Assembly: GCA_964450645.1 (NCBI GenBank)
Contig: CAYVEB010000018.1
Coordinates: 1-34,418 of the forward strand
Length of the DNA stretch: 34,418 nucleotides
DNA from: JAKSPM01 sp964450645
GTDB lineage: Bacteria > Bacillota > Clostridia > Oscillospirales > Oscillospiraceae
Direction: 5' to 3'
Below are positions 1 through 6,321 of the stretch, in pieces (within the stretch, counting starts at the first letter, position 1; each line of letters opens with the position of its first letter). Both the position numbers and the translations under genes were made by a program. The notes below the pieces were generated by a model. It searched no databases, was not told the origin of the DNA, and saw only the letters and a program-made list of their open reading frames with translations.

Positions 1-2
1 CC

Positions 3-80
3 CACTCGCATAACAACGGCCTGTCCCCAAACCAGGCCGAATTCATGTTCCCCCAGAATCTTGCTTGTCCACTTTATTGA
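3..80 (+). pseudogene. 3' end of a possible IS3-family transposase (OrfB-like)
   Basis: The window opens inside a reading frame that runs to a TGA at 78-80. Its visible tail includes HSHNNGLSPNQAEF. This resembles the C-terminal end of IS3-family OrfB integrases, which commonly finish with a PHS..GLSP.-type segment just after the last catalytic glutamate. Only about 25 codons are visible, so it cannot be seen whether the element is intact to the left. A short spurious open frame is the main alternative. The match is from memory of the family pattern and is tentative. Confidence 0.35.
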
Positions 81-199
81 CCATTGTCCAGATACTCTCC
101 CCACGGAATGATGCAATCCATTGTTTCCAAAAATTTTTTCTTTGTCCGTACTTGTGCCAGCTCAGCGCTCAAGCCGGACAGACCTAGCTGCTTATCCAT
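74..199 (-). pseudogene. N-terminal fragment of an IS5-family transposase
   Basis: Reading leftward from the methionine codon at 199, the translation begins MDKQLGLSGLSAELAQVRTK, continues with KKFLETMDCIIPW, and stops at 74. This is the typical start of IS5-family transposases, a short leader followed by a TKKK.FLE.MD.IIPW segment that precedes the DDE catalytic domain. About 41 codons remain and the catalytic domain is absent, so this is a non-functional remnant. An open frame extends upstream to 283 but adds nothing transposase-like. It abuts and slightly overlaps the other IS remnant at the left edge, so this edge is probably an old insertion hotspot. Confidence 0.6.
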
Positions 200-276
200 G
201 ACTACATTATAGATCGCACATCTTCGGCACTTCGCATTATACGATGTTGCCCTAATTTTACCTTTTAAAAATAGCT

Positions 277-304
277 TTGCCATACGGCGCTTTTGTGGTA
301 TAAT
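277..304 (+). promoter_or_regulatory. Sigma-A-type promoter of the flavin-reductase-like gene
   Basis: TTGCCA at 277-282 and TATAAT at 299-304 are separated by 16 bases. A TG dinucleotide one base before the -10 box makes an extended -10. It lies just upstream of the AGGAGG ribosome binding site of the gene starting at 325. Confidence 0.75.
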
Positions 305-324
305 ACCCTCGGAAGGAGGTTGTT

Positions 325-801
325 ATGATGGAGTTTCACGCAGATTCCTTGCAAATTTTTGGAAAAGACTGGGCACTGCTGACCGCCGGAACCGAAGGGA
401 ACTACAACACAATGACGATCGGCTGGGGCGGCCTGGGCACCTTGTGGGACAAGCCTGTGGCGACGGTCTATGTCCGCCCCAACCGCTATACACATTCATT
501 TATTGAACGCAGCGGCTATTTTACCGTCAGCTTTTATCCCGAGACATACCGCCGTGCGCTGGCATTGCTGGGCGCACGTTCCGGCAGGGACGGCGATAAG
601 GTCGCGGCGGCTGGCTTGACGCCGCGGTTTTTGGAAAATGGCGTTACGTTTCGGGAGGCGAAGGTCACGCTGGTCTGCAGGAAAATTTACCGCCAGGATC
701 TGGATCGCGCGCAAATTCCCGCAGATGTCCTGGAAAAAGCCTATGCCAGCGAACCGGTTCACACCATGTACATCGGGGAAGTGGCGGATATTATCAAATA
801 A
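325..801 (+). CDS. Flavin reductase-like (FMN-binding split-barrel) protein
   Basis: This 158-residue protein has the look of the flavin reductase-like/flavoredoxin family: small cytoplasmic FMN-binding split-barrel proteins that move electrons to flavin or to partner proteins. Visible family features are the N-terminal ..LLTAGTEGNYNTMTIGWGG.. segment, where the family binds FMN phosphate, and the VYVRPNRYTHSFIERSGYFTV segment that forms part of the flavin pocket. The length is normal for the single-domain group. The start at 325 follows GGAAGGAGG by five bases; a second ATG directly follows at 328. It stands alone with its own promoter and a weak terminator, so its physiological partner cannot be inferred. 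The family is fairly sure; the substrate is unknown. Confidence 0.85.
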   Translation: MMEFHADSLQIFGKDWALLTAGTEGNYNTMTIGWGGLGTLWDKPVATVYVRPNRYTHSFIERSGYFTVSFYPETYRRALALLGARSGRDGDKVAAAGLTPRFLENGVTFREAKVTLVCRKIYRQDLDRAQIPADVLEKAYASEPVHTMYIGEVADIIK

Positions 802-827
802 AAATTCTGGATGAATTTTCCTTTTTT
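801..827 (+). terminator. Weak intrinsic terminator after the flavin-reductase-like gene
   Basis: An AT-rich stem AAAATTC/GAATTTT with a five-base loop is followed by CC and six T residues. It begins at the stop codon of the flavin-reductase-like gene. The stem is weak, so efficiency is uncertain. Confidence 0.45.
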
Positions 828-1006
828 CATGCAATATCTGTGCCCGGAACCAATTCCTGATACGAAAACGCGGAAAAGTCCCGCAGTTGCGGACATTCAC
901 AGTCTTTAACAAGGAAAGTGTACGGGGTTTTGCAAAGAAAATCCACGCTTGTTTTTTCGCCAAAACGCCATATTATCAACGTGGGCGAATCACAGGAGGG
1001 ATGAAG

Positions 1007-1984
1007 ATGGCAAAACATTGCAGACGGATGTTGTGGGCGGCAGCGCTGGTATTTGCACTGGAAGCGCAGTGCTTTGCCGCGCAGCCTGCGGAGCTGATCC
1101 CCGTGGGGAAGACGATCGGGATCGAATTGCAGACGGAGCATGTCACAGTGGTTGGTTTTTCCAACACGGTACAGGCGGCCGAGCAGGCGGGATTACAAAA
1201 AGGCGATGTGATTGAAAAGATTAACGATGTGGAAATCCACAGTACGTCGGATATTTCTGCGCAGCTCGGTCAAGCCGACGCGCCGGTAAAGGTCACTGTG
1301 CGGCGCAATCAAAAGCGGCAGGAATTTCTGGTCAAGCCGGAAACGACCAGCGATGGGCCGTTGCTGGGCATCTTGGCCAGAGACACACTGGCAGGAATCG
1401 GCACTGTGACATATTACGATCCGCAGACCGGGAATTTCGGCGCGTTGGGTCATGGCGTTAACGATAACCAGACAGCGCGGCTGGTGGAAATGGACCAAGG
1501 CCGCGTGGTCAACTCCAGCGTGATCAAGGTGGAAAAGAGCAAGCAGGGGAAGCCCGGCGCGTTGCGCGGCGCGCTGGAAAATGTGCAGATCGGGACGGTG
1601 GACGCGAATACCAGCGCCGGGATTTTTGGAACGCTGGACACGTTTGTGGCCGAGCAGTCCTGCATTCCGGTGGCGGAGCTGTCGGAGCTGCGGACGGGAG
1701 ACGCAACGATTTTGTCCAATGTGTCCGGGACGCAGACGCAGAGCTATACAATTGAGATCGAGCAGATCGAACCCAATGACGCGCACGGTAGGAATATGCT
1801 TCTGCGGGTTACCGATCAGAATTTGATTGACCAAACCGGCGGTATCTGCCAGGGAATGAGCGGCAGCCCGATTTTGCAGGACGGCAAACTGGTCGGCGCG
1901 GTGACACATGTGCTGGTCAGCGACCCCACCATGGGCTACGGCATCTATATCGGCAACATGCTCGCTGCCGACGCGGCAGCGTAA
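1007..1984 (+). CDS. spoIVB: SpoIVB sporulation serine peptidase (family S55)
   Basis: SpoIVB is the signalling protease made in the forespore. It crosses into the intermembrane space and cleaves SpoIVFA, which releases SpoIVFB to process pro-sigma-K in the mother cell. This 325-residue protein has an N-terminal hydrophobic signal/anchor (about 7-24). A PDZ domain (about 45-105, with AGLQKGDVIEKINDVEI) precedes the S55 peptidase domain with the catalytic histidine in GALGHGVND (about 148) and the nucleophile Ser285 in GMSGSP. ATG 1007 was chosen because it lies seven bases after AGGAGG; ATG 1001 is only one base away from it. The upstream open frame back to 887 lacks a ribosome site. In many Firmicutes spoIVB sits beside spo0A; here it is alone and closed off by a strong terminator. 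A sigma-G promoter is expected but no convincing one was found. Confidence 0.93.
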   Translation: MAKHCRRMLWAAALVFALEAQCFAAQPAELIPVGKTIGIELQTEHVTVVGFSNTVQAAEQAGLQKGDVIEKINDVEIHSTSDISAQLGQADAPVKVTVRRNQKRQEFLVKPETTSDGPLLGILARDTLAGIGTVTYYDPQTGNFGALGHGVNDNQTARLVEMDQGRVVNSSVIKVEKSKQGKPGALRGALENVQIGTVDANTSAGIFGTLDTFVAEQSCIPVAELSELRTGDATILSNVSGTQTQSYTIEIEQIEPNDAHGRNMLLRVTDQNLIDQTGGICQGMSGSPILQDGKLVGAVTHVLVSDPTMGYGIYIGNMLAADAAA

Positions 1985-2005
1985 AAATAAGGTTTGCTGA
2001 AAATC

Positions 2006-2047
2006 AAAGCCAGGCAGGAGGGAGTGAACCTGCCCGGCTTTCTCTTT
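2006..2047 (+). terminator. Intrinsic terminator of spoIVB
   Basis: AAAGCC-A-GGCAGG (2006-2018) pairs with CCTGCC-C-GGCTTT (2029-2041), giving a 12-pair stem with one internal mismatch, followed by CTCTTT. It closes spoIVB 22 bases after its stop codon. The AGGAGGG seen here lies at the end of the stem and in the loop and is probably not a ribosome site. Confidence 0.8.
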
Positions 2048-2555
2048 GGCCAAAATCAAAAGAACGCTGATACCCCGCAAGCCGCAATTTATTACAACCT
2101 ATCAAACCTATGATCAAAGCAGTATTGCCTTCGATTTTCCCTGCTCTTACGCCTGTTTGCAGCCGGAATACCCGGAGCATGACGCTTGGTTCGATGGAAA
2201 GACAATCAGTTGGTGCATAGCGTTTGGCGCAAATAAGGCGATGGTGTTCCTTTCATTTGACATCACAGACGTCAAGTCGAAGAAGTATCGGAAGACCTTA
2301 GACAAGCTGGTGGCGAAGGGCTATCTGGCGGGCCGGGAAGGCGAGGGCGAGGAACGGGCGATCGATCTGAGCGAGAATGCCGTCCGCGTACTTGTTATGC
2401 TCGACCGCGCAGGCCAGTTTGGAGAATTCGCGAAAAGCCGCCGCAGGAAACGGCTAAAATTCCTTTCAAACGGCGGTTTTTTGTTAGCAAATTGCGTTCG
2501 TATTTTCAATAGAATAGAAAATTTGTCAATTCGTTTATCGCCAGTGAATTTATGA
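2046..2555 (+). CDS. Hypothetical protein, possibly decayed; weak winged-helix hint
   Basis: This 169-codon frame is not recognised. Codon use from about 2100 to 2440 resembles genuine coding DNA. The stretch around residues 78-112 (KKYRKTLDKLVAKGYLAGR, then EERAIDLSENAVRVL) is reminiscent of the recognition helix and wing of MarR-like winged-helix proteins, but no family can be named. The only start in frame is TTG at 2046, which has no ribosome site of its own and sits at the foot of the spoIVB terminator hairpin. No promoter is visible after the terminator. The last 30-40 residues are low-complexity and basic. It may be a 5'-truncated relic. The coding assignment itself is moderately uncertain. 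Confidence 0.4.
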   Translation: MAKIKRTLIPRKPQFITTYQTYDQSSIAFDFPCSYACLQPEYPEHDAWFDGKTISWCIAFGANKAMVFLSFDITDVKSKKYRKTLDKLVAKGYLAGREGEGEERAIDLSENAVRVLVMLDRAGQFGEFAKSRRRKRLKFLSNGGFLLANCVRIFNRIENLSIRLSPVNL

Positions 2556-2596
2556 AACCATAAATTCACGCCAAACCCTGTCAAATCCCAAAAAAT

Positions 2597-2640
2597 TTTA
2601 AAAAAATTGGAAAGCCCAGAATTTTCCGGGCTTTCCAATT
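2597..2640 (-). terminator. Intrinsic terminator of the tRNA-Ser pair
   Basis: On the minus strand a 13-14-pair stem (arms at 2628-2641 and 2604-2617, containing GGAAAGCCC/GGGCTTTCC) begins at the tRNA 3' end. It is followed by a run of seven T residues. Textbook intrinsic terminator for the tRNA transcript. Confidence 0.85.
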
Positions 2641-2732
2641 TGGCGGAGAAGAAGGGATTTGAACCCTTGCGTGCTTTTTACACACCTACTCCCTTAGCAG
2701 GGGAGCCCCTTCGGCCTCTTGGGTACTTCTCC
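2641..2732 (-). tRNA. tRNA-Ser (anticodon GCU)
   Basis: The minus strand gives GGAGAAG at the 5' end pairing with CTTCTCC at the 3' end, then a G discriminator and an encoded CCA (2641-2643). The T arm reads GGGTTCAAATCCC. The anticodon loop contains GCT, reading AGC/AGU serine codons. The 92-base length and long variable arm fit a class II serine tRNA. It is second in a two-tRNA transcript, 21 bases after tRNA-Ser(UGA). Confidence 0.95.
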
Positions 2733-2753
2733 GAATCGCAAACAATTACAGGT

Positions 2754-2842
2754 TGGCGGAGAGAGTGGGATTCGAACCCACGGCACATTGCTGTGTCACT
2801 GGTTTTCAAGACCAGCTCCTTAAACCGCTCGGACATCTCTCC
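2754..2842 (-). tRNA. tRNA-Ser (anticodon UGA)
   Basis: The minus strand gives GGAGAGA pairing with TCTCTCC, a G discriminator and an encoded CCA (2754-2756). The T arm reads GGGTTCGAATCCC. The anticodon loop is CTTGAAA with anticodon TGA between the CTGGT/ACCAG stem arms. The 89-base length and extra variable arm fit tRNA-Ser. It is the first gene of a serine tRNA pair. Confidence 0.95.
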
Positions 2843-2866
2843 GTATTCCCCAAAGAGATATTAGTT

Positions 2867-2895
2867 ATATTACCATATCCTGGTGAAATTGTCAA
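2867..2895 (-). promoter_or_regulatory. Sigma-A-type promoter of the tRNA-Ser pair
   Basis: On the minus strand a perfect TTGACA (2890-2895) and TAATAT (2867-2872) are separated by 17 bases. The predicted start lies less than 20 bases before the first tRNA. Strong near-consensus promoters are usual for stable RNA genes. Confidence 0.85.
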
Positions 2896-2970
2896 CCCTG
2901 ATTTTCCGAATTCTTTGCCGGAAACACAGCTATGGGTAGTATGCCCAAAACCGGAAAAAAATAAGCGGTG

Positions 2971-3002
2971 AAAAACCGGGGCGCCTGGCTCGCAGACGCC
3001 CC
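2971..3002 (-). terminator. Intrinsic terminator of the small P-loop gene
   Basis: On the minus strand GGGGCG-T-CTG and CAG-G-CGCCCC form a stem with one internal mismatch and a five-base loop. GG and TTTTT follow. It lies about ten bases after the stop codon of the gene ending at 3012. Confidence 0.8.
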
Positions 3003-3011
3003 GCAGACCAA

Positions 3012-3413
3012 TTATAAGTACTTTTTCAGACCGTCGCATACCGTTTCCGGGTCGTCAGATACCGTAATAGTGAAACGCAAACCGTTCTTCGCACCAAACG
3101 CCTCGCACCACTGGCAGAATTCCAGCGCCGACGCCTTGTCGACGAGCTTATAGAGACTGTCGATAAAAATATGCGTAATATCAAAATTCCCCGCGTGCAG
3201 ACCGCTGATAAATCCCTGCAGGAACGGCAAACTGCCGGTGGCGTAGTCGTCAATGTCGATCAGACGCACGCGGTAGTTAATATCATAACGCAGCGTGTTG
3301 CCCTTTTCAATGCAGACAATGCTGCCGGTTTCATTCTGGACTGCTTGGTTGATAGACGCGATCAGATCACGGGTCTTCCCCGAACCCTGCGCGCTCATGA
3401 TAAGCTGAACCAT
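3012..3413 (-). CDS. Small P-loop NTPase of unknown function
   Basis: This 133-residue protein is a compact P-loop domain. The N-terminus has SAQGSGKT (residues 7-14), a Walker A motif with serine where glycine or alanine is usual. ITHIFIDSLY (about 80-90) resembles a Walker B strand ending in aspartate. It has no signal peptide or membrane segment, so it is probably cytoplasmic. It is much shorter than helicases, AAA+ proteins or ParA, and no second domain is visible. A strong AAAGGAGGAG site precedes the ATG. It follows pgi on the same strand by 107 bases but has its own promoter and terminator, so it may be independently expressed. The fold class is fairly safe; the function is not recognised. 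Confidence 0.8.
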   Translation of the reverse strand: MVQLIMSAQGSGKTRDLIASINQAVQNETGSIVCIEKGNTLRYDINYRVRLIDIDDYATGSLPFLQGFISGLHAGNFDITHIFIDSLYKLVDKASALEFCQWCEAFGAKNGLRFTITVSDDPETVCDGLKKYL

Positions 3414-3454
3414 ACAACTCCTCCTTTGTTTTTGGCTTCGGCCGATCTATTTTC

Positions 3455-3483
3455 ATAATACCCGTTTCAGCCGCAAATTGCAA
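3455..3483 (-). promoter_or_regulatory. Predicted promoter of the small P-loop gene
   Basis: On the minus strand TTGCAA (3478-3483) and TATTAT (3455-3460) are separated by 17 bases, about 40 bases before the start codon. The -35 box lies within a 9-pair inverted repeat (GCAAATTGC at 3473-3481 and GCAATTTGC at 3487-3495), which could also act as an operator or a weak pgi transcript end. Confidence 0.6.
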
Positions 3484-3520
3484 GGCGCAATTTGCAAAAT
3501 TCTGAAATTTCCAGGGAAAA

Positions 3521-4813
3521 TTAATACCCCGGTTTGCCAAGCAGGTGGAACATATTTTTTTTATAGAACTCGACACCCGGCTGATTGAACGGATTGACGC
3601 CTAACATATAGGCCGAGACGCCGCAGGCCAGCTCAAAGAAGTAGAACAGCTCGCCGAGACGCCGCTCATTGACCTCGCCGGCCTGCACCAAAATTACCGG
3701 CACGCCGCCGTCCACATGGGCGCTGAGCGTCCCCTGGAACGCCTGCTCCTGCACGAAGTCCAGCGTTTTGCCCTCCAAATAGTTCAGACCGTCCAGATTT
3801 TTCCAGTCCAGCTCAATGGCGACTTTCTTTTTGGGCGGCGCAAAGCGAACCACCGTTTCAAACAGGTTCCGCTGGCCCTGTTGGATCATCTGCCCCAGGG
3901 AGTGCAGATCCGCGGTGAATTCCGCGGTGGCGGGGAAGAGCCCTTTGCCGTCCTTGCCCTCGGACTCACCGAACAGCTGCTGCCACCAGCCGCCGAAGCA
4001 CTTGAAGTCCGGCTCATAACAGCAAAGCATCTCAATCGCCTTGCCCCGGCGGTACAGCAGATTCCGCGCCGCCGCGTACAGCCACACAGGGTTGTCAAAG
4101 CTGCAGTCGTCAAAGTCCTTCTTGGCCTGCGCCGCGCCCATCATGACCTCCATGGGATCGATGCCCGCCACAGCCATGGGCAGCAGACCCACCGCCGTCA
4201 GCACGCTGTAACGTCCGCCGACGTCCGGCGGGATGACAAATGTCTCGTACCCTTCCTCAGTCGCCATCTGGCGCAAGGCGCCCTTGCTGGGATCGGTGGT
4301 GACGAAGATGCGCTCTCTGGCCTTTTCCGCGCCGTATTTCCGCTCCAGCATCCAGCGCAGCGCGCGCGTCGCAATTGCGGGTTCGGTGGTGGTGCCGGAC
4401 TTGGAGATGATGTCGATCGAAAAATCCTTGCCCTCCAGCTGGCGGCACAGATCGTTCCACGCGCTCGTGGAAAGATTGTTGCCGGCGAAGAACACCTGCG
4501 GATTTTCGTCGTTCAAATTGTGATTCTGGCCCTTGACAAGCTCGATGGCCGCGCGGGGGCCGAGATACGAGCCGCCGATGCCGACCACCACAAACGTGTC
4601 CGACCGCTCGCGGATGCGCTTGGCAGCGGCGCGGATGCGGGCGATCTCCTCGGTCTGTTCAAACGTGGGAAGATTTAACCAGCCCAAAAAATCGCTGCCC
4701 TCGCCGCGGCCCTCAAGCAGCGTCTTGTGGGCCGTGGCCACCTCTTCTTCCATTTGCAGCAAGTCCGGCAGGGACACGTCGCCCCAGATGTTCGATATAT
4801 CAACGTTCAACAT
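3521..4813 (-). CDS. pgi: Glucose-6-phosphate isomerase
   Basis: Converts glucose-6-phosphate to fructose-6-phosphate in glycolysis and gluconeogenesis, in the cytoplasm. The 430-residue length fits the shorter bacterial form. Family landmarks are GIGGSYLGPRAAIEL (about 79-93) and the phosphate-binding SKSGTTTEPAIATRA (about 138-152). GESEGKDGKG (about 284-293) supplies the usual active-site glutamate, and SLGQMIQQG lies further on. The start ATG follows AAGGGAGA by about six bases. It has its own promoter at 4844-4872 and faces away from a sugar kinase of the ROK family across a shared intergenic region; that kinase could supply glucose-6-phosphate. Confident assignment. Confidence 0.97.
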   Translation of the reverse strand: MLNVDISNIWGDVSLPDLLQMEEEVATAHKTLLEGRGEGSDFLGWLNLPTFEQTEEIARIRAAAKRIRERSDTFVVVGIGGSYLGPRAAIELVKGQNHNLNDENPQVFFAGNNLSTSAWNDLCRQLEGKDFSIDIISKSGTTTEPAIATRALRWMLERKYGAEKARERIFVTTDPSKGALRQMATEEGYETFVIPPDVGGRYSVLTAVGLLPMAVAGIDPMEVMMGAAQAKKDFDDCSFDNPVWLYAAARNLLYRRGKAIEMLCCYEPDFKCFGGWWQQLFGESEGKDGKGLFPATAEFTADLHSLGQMIQQGQRNLFETVVRFAPPKKKVAIELDWKNLDGLNYLEGKTLDFVQEQAFQGTLSAHVDGGVPVILVQAGEVNERRLGELFYFFELACGVSAYMLGVNPFNQPGVEFYKKNMFHLLGKPGY

Positions 4814-4843
4814 GGTCGTTCTCCCTTCTGTTAGTACAAGTTA

Positions 4844-4872
4844 ATAGTACCGCATTTCACTGGAAAACACAA
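4844..4872 (-). promoter_or_regulatory. Predicted promoter of pgi
   Basis: On the minus strand TTGTGT (4867-4872) and TACTAT (4844-4849) are separated by 17 bases, about 30 bases before the pgi start. The boxes are moderately close to consensus. Confidence 0.6.
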
Positions 4873-4931
4873 CCGAAATTGGGAATTTTTGTGCAACTTT
4901 TTTGGCAAATTTTTCGAGGTGTTTGTGGCAA

Positions 4932-4954
4932 TTGCCGGGATAATCTGTTATAAT
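4932..4954 (+). promoter_or_regulatory. Predicted extended -10 promoter facing the ROK kinase
   Basis: TATAAT at 4949-4954 is preceded by TG one base upstream (4946-4947). No good -35 box sits at 17 bases; the nearest TTG-like hexamers are badly spaced, so an extended -10 is assumed. The resulting leader before the kinase start at 5269 would be about 310 bases. Confidence 0.55.
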
Positions 4955-4987
4955 AGTGTCTGCTAAATAAACCGTCTGGCGCTTTAT

Positions 4988-5009
4988 TTGCGCGGCATAT
5001 GCCGCGCAA
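4988..5009 (+). promoter_or_regulatory. 22-base perfect palindrome downstream of a promoter
   Basis: TTGCGCGGCAT followed at once by ATGCCGCGCAA is a perfect 22-base dyad. It starts 33 bases after the -10 box. It could be a repressor operator or, in RNA, a GC-rich hairpin. The bases after it (TTCTATAAATT) do not form a clean T run, so a simple terminator is less likely. Confidence 0.5.
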
Positions 5010-5268
5010 TTCTATAAATTCAGCCTGAATGACCGTATTTATAAAATTTAGTCATTGTGGAAATGCGGACGCACATCACGCCCCGCCATCACCGCAGGGA
5101 CGGCGTAGGACGCAGCACAACCTACTATGGGGCAGCGGCGACCGGATGGAGCTTTGCGTTCCCTGCGACGAATACGGTCTGCCGGCGGAGGGCAGCCGCG
5201 GGAATCTGACGTTCCGGGGGACGCGTTACCTCGGATTTGAAGAATTTTTGCAAAATGAGGGCTTTGCC
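5010..5268 (+). other. Long leader of the ROK kinase gene, content unclear
   Basis: Together with the two opposing promoters and the palindrome, this completes the 455-base gap between pgi and the kinase. The kinase frame stays open back to 5029, but the translation is not kinase-like and no ribosome site supports an earlier start. No riboswitch class was recognised by eye. A small RNA or a regulatory leader remains possible. Confidence 0.35.
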
Positions 5269-6219
5269 ATGAACTACGGCTTTGGCGTCGACGTGGGTGG
5301 AACCACCGTAAAGCTGGGCTTTTTCGCCCGGGACGGCGCGCTTTTGAAAAGATGGGAGATTCCAACCAGGACGCGGGACGGCGGAAAGCGGATTTTGCCG
5401 GATATCGCCCGGGCGGTGGAAGGCTGCCTGGCCGAATTCGGCGTGGAGCGGGCGCAGGTCCTGGGCATTGGCGTTGGCGTACCGGGGCCGGTGGACGAAG
5501 ACGGCACGGTCAACCACTGTGTCAACCTGGGCTGGGGCGTCTTCCCGTTGGAAAAGACGCTGTCCCGGCTGACCGGGATCCCGGTCAAAGGCGGGAACGA
5601 CGCCAACTTTGCCGCGCTGGGCGAAAGTTGGAAGGGCAGCGGCCAGGGCAGCCGCAACAGCATCCTGGTGACGCTGGGAACCGGCGTGGGCTGCGGCATC
5701 GTGGCGGAAGGGAAGATTTTCCCCGGCGCCCACGGCACCGCCGGGGAACTGGGCCATATCACGGTCAATCCCCTGGAGACGCGGCGGTGCAGCTGCGGCA
5801 AGCGCGGCTGCGTGGAGCAGTACGCCTCCGCCACCGGCATTGTCCGTCTGGCCAAGCTGCAACTAGCGCAGACCACCTGTCCGTCCGCCTTGCGCGCGCG
5901 GGATAATTTTTCCTGCAAGGATGTGTTTGACGCGGCCGCCCAAGGCGACGCGGCGGCCCAGGCCGCGCTGGATACGGCGCTGGACTGCCTGGGCGCGGGT
6001 ATTGCGGACGCCTGCTGCATAATTGACCCGGAGCTGGTGATCCTCGGCGGCGGCGTGTCCAAGGCGGGCGAGCCGCTTGTGCGCGCTGTGGAGGAGCGCT
6101 TCCGCGCCCATATGTTCCACGCCTGCGCGTCGACCCGCTTTACCCTGGCCTCCCTGGGCAACGACGCCGGGATCTACGGCGGCTTTCGCTGCGTACTCGA
6201 TACGTTCGGCGGCGCTTGA
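5269..6219 (+). CDS. ROK-family sugar kinase, probable glucokinase
   Basis: A 316-residue ROK-family protein that probably phosphorylates glucose, or a related hexose, with ATP in the cytoplasm. The phosphate-1 motif is GVDVGGTTVKLG near the N-terminus. GNDANFAALGE (about 108-118) carries the catalytic aspartate and LGTGVGCGIV is the ATP-binding loop. GELGHITV is followed by CSCGKRGCVE (about 173-182), the ROK zinc-binding motif. No N-terminal helix-turn-helix is present, so this is a kinase rather than a ROK repressor. Start 5269 was chosen because the GVDVGG motif then begins at residue 6, as is usual, and GAGG lies eight bases upstream. Divergence from pgi supports glucokinase. The stop codon lies inside a 25-base tandem duplication. 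Confidence 0.9.
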   Translation: MNYGFGVDVGGTTVKLGFFARDGALLKRWEIPTRTRDGGKRILPDIARAVEGCLAEFGVERAQVLGIGVGVPGPVDEDGTVNHCVNLGWGVFPLEKTLSRLTGIPVKGGNDANFAALGESWKGSGQGSRNSILVTLGTGVGCGIVAEGKIFPGAHGTAGELGHITVNPLETRRCSCGKRGCVEQYASATGIVRLAKLQLAQTTCPSALRARDNFSCKDVFDAAAQGDAAAQAALDTALDCLGAGIADACCIIDPELVILGGGVSKAGEPLVRAVEERFRAHMFHACASTRFTLASLGNDAGIYGGFRCVLDTFGGA

Positions 6220-6264
6220 GCCGCCGCGATTGGGATCCACTTGAGCCGCCGCGATTGGGATCCA
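6215..6264 (+). repeat. Perfect 25-base tandem duplication over the kinase stop codon
   Basis: The 25 bases at 6215-6239 (beginning CTTGAGCCGCCGCGATTGGG) recur without change at 6240-6264. The first copy contains the TGA stop of the kinase gene (6217-6219). An identical copy suggests a recent slippage or duplication event in the short gap before polC. Confidence 0.95.
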
Positions 6265-6321
6265 GATGCAAAAGTCCGTTCGGCGGGCTTATTTTCCACA
6301 GACATCAGATAAGGAACGACC

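Noticed and set aside
969..975. CATATTA as a sigma-G -10 box for spoIVB
   Set aside because: No matching -35 sequence at the required distance was found, so it was left out of the feature list.
887..1006. Earlier start for spoIVB
   Set aside because: The extra 40 residues have no ribosome site and are unlike SpoIVB N-termini. AGGAGG is placed correctly only for 1007.
2607..2971. Short plus-strand frames with ..GFEPTAH..-type peptides
   Set aside because: These are translations of the reverse strand of the two tRNA-Ser genes, a well-known source of false protein annotations.
5029..5268. 80-residue N-terminal extension of the ROK kinase
   Set aside because: The frame is open but not kinase-like, and the ATP-binding motif is expected at the very N-terminus.
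5010..5268. Known riboswitch in the kinase leader
   Set aside because: None of the conserved riboswitch cores that can be recognised by eye is present. A covariance search would be decisive.
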